A DNA stretch of 14,556 bases from Cerioporus squamosus (taxonomy: Eukaryota; Basidiomycota; Agaricomycetes; Polyporales; Polyporaceae): the NCBI GenBank assembly GCA_022592435.1, contig JABYQS010000728.1, positions 1 through 14,556 of the forward strand. The letters run 5' to 3'. A program made the translations under genes and the position numbers. Positions 9,508-14,556 of this stretch are shown here, in pieces. Position 1 is the stretch's first letter. Each line of letters begins with the position of its first letter. The notes beneath the pieces were generated by a model. It did no database searches. It saw only the letters and a list, made by a program, of their open reading frames with translations, and had not been told where the DNA came from.

Positions 9508-9516
9508 AATAAAAGG
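9508..9516 (+). promoter_or_regulatory. Possible TATA-like box of NmrA-like copy A
   Basis: The sequence gaataaaag lies about 95 bases before the copy A start codon, similar in spacing to the box of copy B. It is a weak motif, supported by position only. Confidence 0.3.
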
Positions 9517-9605
9517 AGGGTTAACCCTGCGCGGCCACACTGTGACTTACCTGCGCGAGTCCGCCGTCTTCGTACGCCTGAGGAACCAGTATATCAGCGA
9601 ACGTC

Positions 9606-11100
9606 ATGGCGAGCAAGACACCCATATCCTCACTGGGGCAACAGGCAAGCGTTTCTCAGGCTTCAGTCATAAGTATGAGGAGCTCATGAATGCTGATTTC
9701 CAGGCTACATCGGAGGCGCTGTCCTCGCCCGACTTCTCAATCATCCAGTGCCAGCACTTTCGAGATAACAGCTCTCGTCCGCAACGCCGAGAAAGCCAAG
9801 GTCCTCGAGTCCAAGTTTGGCGTCAAGGCGGTCGTTGGGAAGCATGAAGAATTTGACAAGGTCGAACGCCTAGCCGAGAACGCCCATATCGTGTTCAACC
9901 TCGTCAGCTAACTCGCGTCTGGCTCATAGTGGTCTCCACTGATCGAGTTCTCTACAGGCGGAGGCTGATCATGTCCCATTCATGAAGGCGATCCTGAGCG
10001 GCCTGCGAAAGCGGCATGCCAAGCTCGGAGACCTTCCGATCCTCATCCACACGGTAAGTCTGACTTCATAGCATCTGCTGACATCCGGCTTACGAAAACC
10101 CATTCCACTCGACAGTCTGGTACCGGCTTGTTAGCCGACGATGCGCGTGGCGAGTACGCAACGGATATAATCTATGACGACCTCAACATCGAGCAGTACA
10201 AAGCTATCCCCGACACAGCCGTCCACCGCAATGTCGATCTTCTGGTCATCAACGCAGATGTCGAAGGATACGCGCGCACATATATCGTCCCGCCTTCCTG
10301 TATATACGGCATCGCCAACATCCGCTCGTCGACGCGGGCGTATCGAACCCCCACTCTATCCAGATCCCAACAATCATCGAGGCTTGTCTTGTGCGCAAGC
10401 AGGCAGGTGTCGTGGGCAAGGGCAGGTCACTCTGGCCGGACGTTCATATCGACGACAGTAAGTCCTTCAGGGATCGCGAATTTGTTGTTTCACATCGACT
10501 GACAATTCCTCCTGTGCAGTCGCAGACCTTTACATCGTTCTTTACGATGCCATCGTCGCCATCCCAGAAGGTCGGTCACGGCTGGGAGGGCGTCTTCTTC
10601 GGGGAGAATGGCGAGCACAGCTGGTACCAAATCAGCAAAGCGATGGCGAAGCAATGGTCGCTCTGGGGATCTCCACGGACCCCGAGCCAAACTCTTTCAC
10701 CAAGGAGGAGATGGTGACGTACTTCGGCAGCGAGCAGTGTGGCTGTACAAACAGTTCGAACTCGCGCTGCCGTGGAAACCGTGTGCGTGCCTTTGGGTTG
10801 GAAGCCGAGGTACACTACGAGGATCTGCTGGCGAGCATTCAGAGGGAGGTGGAGGAGATCGCGAAGAAGCCCTCGGCGCGAACCACACCTTCTGGCAGGC
10901 ATTCCGGCGACGAATTGATCGAGGAGGTAGTCCATGTTCGCCGCTCGAGCACTACGGTACTAGCTGTATGGCATCCCGCGCAGTATAAAAAGGACCCTGT
11001 GTGTGGACAAAACTCTCACTTTCTTCCGAAGAGGCTGCAAACCACCCCGCCGCACAATATGCAAGCGGGAGCAAGGAGGAGTTGGCTAGCGTTGATATGA
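9606..11100 (+). CDS. NmrA-like / atypical SDR NAD(P)-binding protein, copy A
   Basis: This is a cytosolic Rossmann-fold protein; the family binds NAD(P)H and acts as a redox enzyme or sensor, substrate unknown. It starts at ATG 9606 (MASKTPI) with introns 9645-9703 (GC-AG), 9903-9957, 10054-10115 and 10458-10520. Visible motifs are the nucleotide-binding TGATGYIGG across intron 1, LVRNAEKAKVLESKFGVKAVVG, GDLPILIHTSGTGLL, DDARGEYAT, YARTYIVPPSCIYG, LWPDVHIDD, GHGWEGVFFGENGEHSWY and DPEPNSFTKEEMVTYFGSE. The last similarity (REVEEIAKK) ends near 10869. Breaks are inferred near 9627, 9746, 10318, 10645 and 10818 (one base lost each), 10568 (two lost) and 10798 (one gained). The end is set at TGA 11098-11100, the stop of the last conserved frame. 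Frame breaks make the true stop uncertain, and it may lie soon after 10870. Copy C is its closest relative here. Confidence 0.82.
9645..9703 (+). other. GC-AG intron in copy A
   Basis: The donor reads G/gcaagc and the acceptor ttccag, joining ACAG to GCTAC to give the Rossmann codons T-G-Y. At the same place copies B and C have GT donors (gtgaat, gtaggt). The rest of the donor fits the strong consensus that GC introns need. Confidence 0.75.
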
Positions 11101-11184
11101 CGATTTTAATGGGTCCGACGCATATATGCCAGTACCCAAGTCCACTGCAGATGAAGCTGAAGGTTGGCATTGCATATGTATCTT

Positions 11185-12531
11185 CTAACGGTTAATCGAC
11201 CAACTACTTCCTGACTCCGAGGCTAGTTCCCGCCCGGCAGCTTGCTCTTCTCGCAGCCACTCCACCTCGTAGTAGACACTGTCAAGCAGGTCCTTCGTGT
11301 TATACTTCGGTTTTCCAGCCCAACGTCTTCCTGCCGCGGTCGGCGCGGCAACCGCGTGTTGGAGAAGAGTATGGGACTACGTAATCGCTCCCGAAGACTG
11401 TAATTGCTCTTCGGGAGTCATCTCAGTAGGCTCCGCGTTGTCCGCACGACCAAGCTTTGACGAGGGCCTCGCGATCGACCTTGCAGATGTCATACGCTTT
11501 GACCTCGTCGGCTTCGACGATAGTAGTAAAGCCCTCGCGACCGTGGCCGAGTTTCGAGGGGTCGGCGAGGACGGCGTCGAAGAGCAAGTAATACAACTCG
11601 GCCGCTGGGGGAAGGTTTCATGCGTCAGTTCGTATATGGATACCGCTCGGAGAAAGCCAACTTACTGTCGTCGATGTGCACGGCCGGCCAAACCGAGGCT
11701 CCAATGCCGACAATACCCGCCCTCCCTCGCTTGTAAAATACGTCTGCCATCCAGGGAATGGCGATTGAGGAGGTCTTCGAGATGCCAGCGTCGTAGAACG
11801 GTCCTGTCGCAGTCCCAAAGATGAGGCCGGGGAAGACGAGGTACGAGCGCACATAGCTTCGGTATCGGCTGAGATGGCAAGCAAGTCGACGACGTGGTGA
11901 GGGCGGAGGGAGGGAGTGCGTCCAGGGCCGCGATGTCGAGGTCTGAGACGACCTTGTCGGAGGTAAAGCGGCCACGGGCGTCATCCATGAGGACTGCCGT
12001 CCCCGACTACAGGTATGGTCAGACAATGCGATGACGAATGCAATACGTGTCACTGTGTGCTCACTGTGTGGATAAGGATTGGCAAGTCTCCCAGCTTTTC
12101 ATGGCGCGCCTTAAGGCCAGCGAGTATGGCCTTCATAGCGAGCTCATGATCGCAATCAGCCTTGTGATGCAGGTCAGTTACGTGGGATAATCCAGAGAAG
12201 ATGGCGGGACCGCTTACAGTATGGATAACGATGTGTGCTTTCTCCGCCTGTTCAGTGAGCTTGTCGTGTCCTCCAGGGAGCCCTCGACAACCTTGAGACC
12301 AAACTCGGCCTCGAGCAGCTTGGCCTTCTTCGCATCACGGACTAGTACGGTGACGTCGAACGTGCTTGCTCGGGGGTGGTTAAGGATGCGCTGAGGACAG
12401 AGCCTCCGATATAACCTGAGAGGACGCAATGTAAGGGATTGTGTCAGTAATAGCCTGTGTTCAGCCCAACGATGTCGTAACCATTCACCAGTAGCGCCTG
12501 TGTAGAAGATCGAGATTCTATCGGACGACAT
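11185..12531 (-). CDS. NmrA-like / atypical SDR NAD(P)-binding protein, copy B (inverted, diverged)
   Basis: It belongs to the same family as copies A and C, on the opposite strand. It starts at ATG 12531 (MSSDRISIFYTGATG) with introns 12488-12416, 12217-12161, 12064-12007 and 11665-11605, at the same positions and phases as its paralogs. Motifs are TGATGYIGG, ILNHPRASTFDVTVLVRDAKKAK, GDLPILIHTSGTAVLMDDARG, VWPAVHIDD, KLGHGREGF and a tail DLLDSVYYEVEWLREEQAAG ending SSWSINR before TAG 11187-11185. It is clearly diverged: the stretch YARTY-V-PS-IYG of the others reads about CA--YLVFPGLIFG here, so Tyr, Ser and another Tyr are changed near the presumed active pocket. Breaks are inferred near 12390, 12268, 11900, 11845 and several in the last exon, including an extra A at 11311-11314. 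Whether it is active cannot be told. Its substrate may differ from copies A and C. Confidence 0.8.
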
Positions 12532-12621
12532 CGTTTCGAGTATGTTCTCAGTGGACAGACAGGTGACGCGGATGCGAGAGTCAGGACGTTGAAACGAGGA
12601 GCTCTCTGTGGCTGCTGCCCG

Positions 12622-12627
12622 TATATA
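12622..12627 (-). promoter_or_regulatory. TATA box of NmrA-like copy B
   Basis: The sequence tatata (within acatatatac on the minus strand) lies 91-96 bases before the start codon at 12531. It was recognised by motif and spacing. Confidence 0.5.
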
Positions 12628-12804
12628 TGTGAGCCATCACTAGCACTCTGGCACAATCCAAATCCAAGTTCAGCTTACAAAGCCTCTGGTTTCAAAGCCC
12701 TATAGTAGGGGTCATATCCCGCAAATCGGGGACTGACCGACTTCTCGGACTCGGAGGCCTGAACCCCGCCCGTACTTATTTTCCGTCAGCATCTCGTATA
12801 CTGA

Positions 12805-12848
12805 CCGCGTGTGGGGCACTCAAAACGCTGCAACACGGCCACACGCGG
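12805..12848. repeat. 10-bp perfect inverted repeat, 24-base spacer
   Basis: Arms ccgcgtgtgg (12805-12814) and ccacacgcgg (12839-12848) are exact reverse complements, in the shared upstream region of copies B and C. They could be two opposed copies of a protein-binding site or a hairpin. Confidence 0.7.
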
Positions 12849-12936
12849 AAACTGCCTGCGATAGTGAGTATCGATCGATTTCGACCCGTATGTGATGTCG
12901 ACAGGTAAGTGCTACATATGGCAGTTCTGCGCATGT

Positions 12937-12943
12937 TGAGTCA
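12937..12943. promoter_or_regulatory. AP-1/Gcn4-type site TGAGTCA
   Basis: The heptamer matches the known fungal bZIP consensus TGA(C/G)TCA. It sits in a small inverted repeat, gttgag (12935-12940) and ctcaac (12948-12953). Yap1-like or Gcn4-like factors bind such sites, which would suit oxidoreductase genes. Function is inferred from the motif only, and a 7-mer can occur by chance. Confidence 0.35.
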
Positions 12944-13648
12944 TCAGCTCAACGTGTTCGTAACTCGTTCAGGCTTCAAGTTATACACTCACACAGTTTG
13001 TTCCACCCCCAAGCTGCTAGATGAGCGGTAGAGGCAGGTTGCTATGAAGCTCAAGTTCTAGTCACGGCGGTCGAGGTTCGACCTGGTTCGACTTAGGCAC
13101 AGGTTCTACCTCCGTTCCCACCGGCATCGGGCCCGGGATGGCGCGGGTCTAGCGCCGTCATCGTCCTTTGAACCACACCGTCTAACCTATGCGATCGCAG
13201 CCTGCTAGCATCCACTACATACATCATCCTTCTTCATTGTCCCGAAATGGCGGCCATGCGGGAGAAGTGAGAATGCATTTGATATCAGGCAGTTGAGTAC
13301 CTTCAATACTACCTTCAATCGGTCTGCCAGGCATGCATCCATCTTTGTCCATCCTTCTGGGAGAGGCGCGAGTGTGATGCTACGGACATCTTCGTGAACT
13401 TTCGATCGCTGTGATGTTGAGAGTCTTGAGACCTATTCACTGACGAACAGAGTCTCTATCCAGCCGTTCGATTGGTTCATCGATCGTATCCTATGACGTG
13501 CGATACCGATTCCGGACTGCAAGAAGCTTCAGCACACACGCTTGGTAAGACAAGTTGTCTGACAAAGCACACCGTTGCCAAGGCATATACCTCCAACGAC
13601 ACGGTTGAAGCGATTCATCCACTACTACTCGTGCAGACTGTGAATTCC

Positions 13649-14556
13649 ATGGCGACCAAGACCCCTATCTTCCTCACTGGCGCGACTGGTAGGTCGTCTT
13701 TTCACATCTGACGTCCGTCCCGGATGCTCACCAGGACGGGACCAGGCTACATTGGAGGCGCTGTCCTAGCTCGACTACTTAGCCCCCTAGCGCCAGCACG
13801 TTTGATATAACTGTTCTTGTCCGGAACGCCGAGAAGGCCAAGATCCTCGAGTCCAAGTTTGGCGTGAAGGCCGTCGTTGGCACACATGCTGAGCTCGACA
13901 AGGTCGAAAGCCTGGCCGAGAATGCGCATGTCGTTCTCGAGCTCGTAAGTTACTCCCTACGCCGTTACATGTGTCATCGCTGATTTCGAACTTCACTGTG
14001 CAGGCGGAGTCGGATAACGTCCCGTTCATCAAGGCAATTTTAAGCGGCATACGGAAGCGGCACGCCAAGCTTGGAGACCTTCCGATCCTCATCCACACTG
14101 TGCGTGCATCTACATCCTCCGACGTTCGGCTTGCTTTACTGACGAGCCTTTTCTGCATAACAGTCTGGCACCGGCCTGTTGACGGACAACGCGCGCGGCG
14201 AGTACGCGACTGAGACCATCTACGATGACCTCAACGTCGAGCAGTACAAGGCTATCCCGGACACCGCGTTCCACCGTGACGTCGATCTCTTGGTCATCAA
14301 CGCAGATGTCGAGGGTTACGCGCGCACGTACATTGTCCTTCCATCGACGATTTATGGCATCGCCAAACATGCCCTTACGGAAGCGGGAGTCTCGAATCCT
14401 CACTCCATTCAGATTCCGACGCTCATCAAGGCTTCACTTGCGGAGGGAAGCGGGCGGGCGTTGTCGGCAAGGGCAAGGCGCTCTGGCCGGACGTTCACAT
14501 TGACGACAGTGAGTACCCGTGATACAGTCATGGTCATCATACAGCCACTTACATGT
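13649..14556 (+). CDS. NmrA-like / atypical SDR NAD(P)-binding protein, copy C, cut by window end
   Basis: It starts at ATG 13649 (MATKTPIFLTGATG). Introns are 13689-13745, 13945-14003 and 14100-14163; a fourth opens at 14509 (gtgagt) and runs off the window, so the C-terminal third is missing. Motifs are TGATGYIGG (glycine-rich NAD(P) loop, across intron 1), STFDITVLVRNAEKAK, GDLPILIHTSGTGLLTDNARG, YARTYIVLPSTIYGIAK and LWPDVHIDD. Exon lengths of 40, 199(+1), 96 and 345(+1) match copy A almost exactly, and many stretches differ from copy A only at third positions, so A and C are recent duplicates. One-base losses are inferred near 13784 (agccccctag, where the family has Ser-His-Pro) and near 14446 (gaggg-aag). 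Of the three copies its active region keeps the most typical residues. Substrate is unknown. Confidence 0.85.

Larger units (their letters stand above)
8169..9605. other. Long intergenic region upstream of NmrA-like copy A
   Basis: This is 1.4 kb between two genes pointing apart. Open frames occur on both strands (8589-8356 minus, 8779-9018 plus, 9264-8752 minus, 9061-9474 plus), but none shows a known domain, a family resemblance or a convincing splice pattern. The first few dozen bases are the promoter of the membrane-protein gene. The 9010-9330 part holds three inverted repeats, listed separately. A small unknown gene or non-coding RNA cannot be excluded. Confidence 0.45.
12532..13648. promoter_or_regulatory. 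Divergent intergenic region shared by NmrA-like copies B and C
   Basis: This 1.1 kb gap lies between two start codons pointing apart, so it should hold both promoters. It contains a TATA box for copy B, a weak catata (13584-13589) about 60 bases before copy C, a 10-bp inverted repeat, and a bZIP-type TGAGTCA. No conserved protein-coding sequence was seen. The frame of copy C is open upstream to 13472, but without an ATG better than 13649. Confidence 0.45.
9606..14556. repeat. Three-gene paralogous array, + / - / +
   Basis: Copies A, B and C encode the same protein family with introns at four identical positions. A and C are closest; B is inverted and more diverged. The array continues at least to the window edge. 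Confidence 0.85.

Noticed and set aside
9542..9605. Earlier in-frame start for copy A
   Set aside because: The family begins a few residues before the Rossmann glycine loop, which fits ATG 9606; the open frame from 9542 is leader sequence.
13074..13092. ggttcgacc and ggttcgact, resembling a tRNA T-arm/B box
   Set aside because: No acceptor, D or anticodon stem could be built around either copy.
13472..13648. 59-codon N-terminal extension of copy C
   Set aside because: It needs a non-ATG start and has no similarity to copies A or B, which start where ATG 13649 does.
9606..14556. NmrA-like genes as remnants inside a transposon
   Set aside because: No terminal repeats, target-site duplications, transposase or reverse transcriptase were seen; intron-bearing duplicates fit ordinary segmental duplication.

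Overview
The window looks like nuclear DNA of a filamentous basidiomycete, most likely an Agaricomycete of the polypore type. Its genes are GC-rich, closely packed on both strands and cut by many short introns (about 49-86 bp, one of 135 bp). Start codons sit behind pyrimidine-rich leaders or TATA-like boxes, and the recognisable families are eukaryotic: adenosine kinase, a fungal two-finger C2H2 protein, a Ran1/Pat1-like kinase and NmrA-like NAD(P)-binding proteins. Species cannot be named from the sequence alone.

Layout, left to right. (1) 2-506 (+): 3' end of a gene for an RNA-ligase-domain protein, with three frame breaks. (2) 785-2080 (+): adenosine kinase in five exons, with six one-base deletions. 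(3) 2571-4384 (-): C2H2 zinc-finger protein in four exons, clean frame. (4) 5503-6733 (+): serine/threonine protein kinase in two exons, clean frame, divergent from the zinc-finger gene. (5) 6928-8168 (-): seven-helix membrane protein of unknown function in five exons, with one frame break. (6) 9606-14556: three paralogous NmrA-like/atypical-SDR genes arranged + / - / +. Copy A (9606-about 11100) and copy B (12531-11185) converge. Copy B and copy C (13649-past the window end) diverge from a 1.1 kb spacer.

How the genes relate. There is no operon or obvious pathway across the window. The left part is a set of unrelated housekeeping or regulatory genes: purine salvage, a transcription factor and a kinase. 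The right part is a small local family expansion. All three NmrA-like copies share the same intron positions and phases, with exon lengths of about 40/200/96/343 nt. This shows descent by duplication from one intron-containing ancestor, with one copy inverted.

The most striking overall signal is the number of single-base indels in otherwise well-conserved coding sequence. They lie in the RNA-ligase, adenosine kinase, membrane-protein and all three NmrA-like genes, and none was seen in the zinc-finger and kinase genes. Introns, splice sites and codons on either side are intact. I therefore favour sequence or assembly error over true pseudogenes, but the window alone cannot decide. I found no rRNA, tRNA, CRISPR array, transposase, reverse transcriptase or other mobile-element gene. 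I did not find convincing evidence of a previously undescribed system. The NmrA-like trio, two introns that could be read through, and several intergenic inverted repeats are the items most worth checking.
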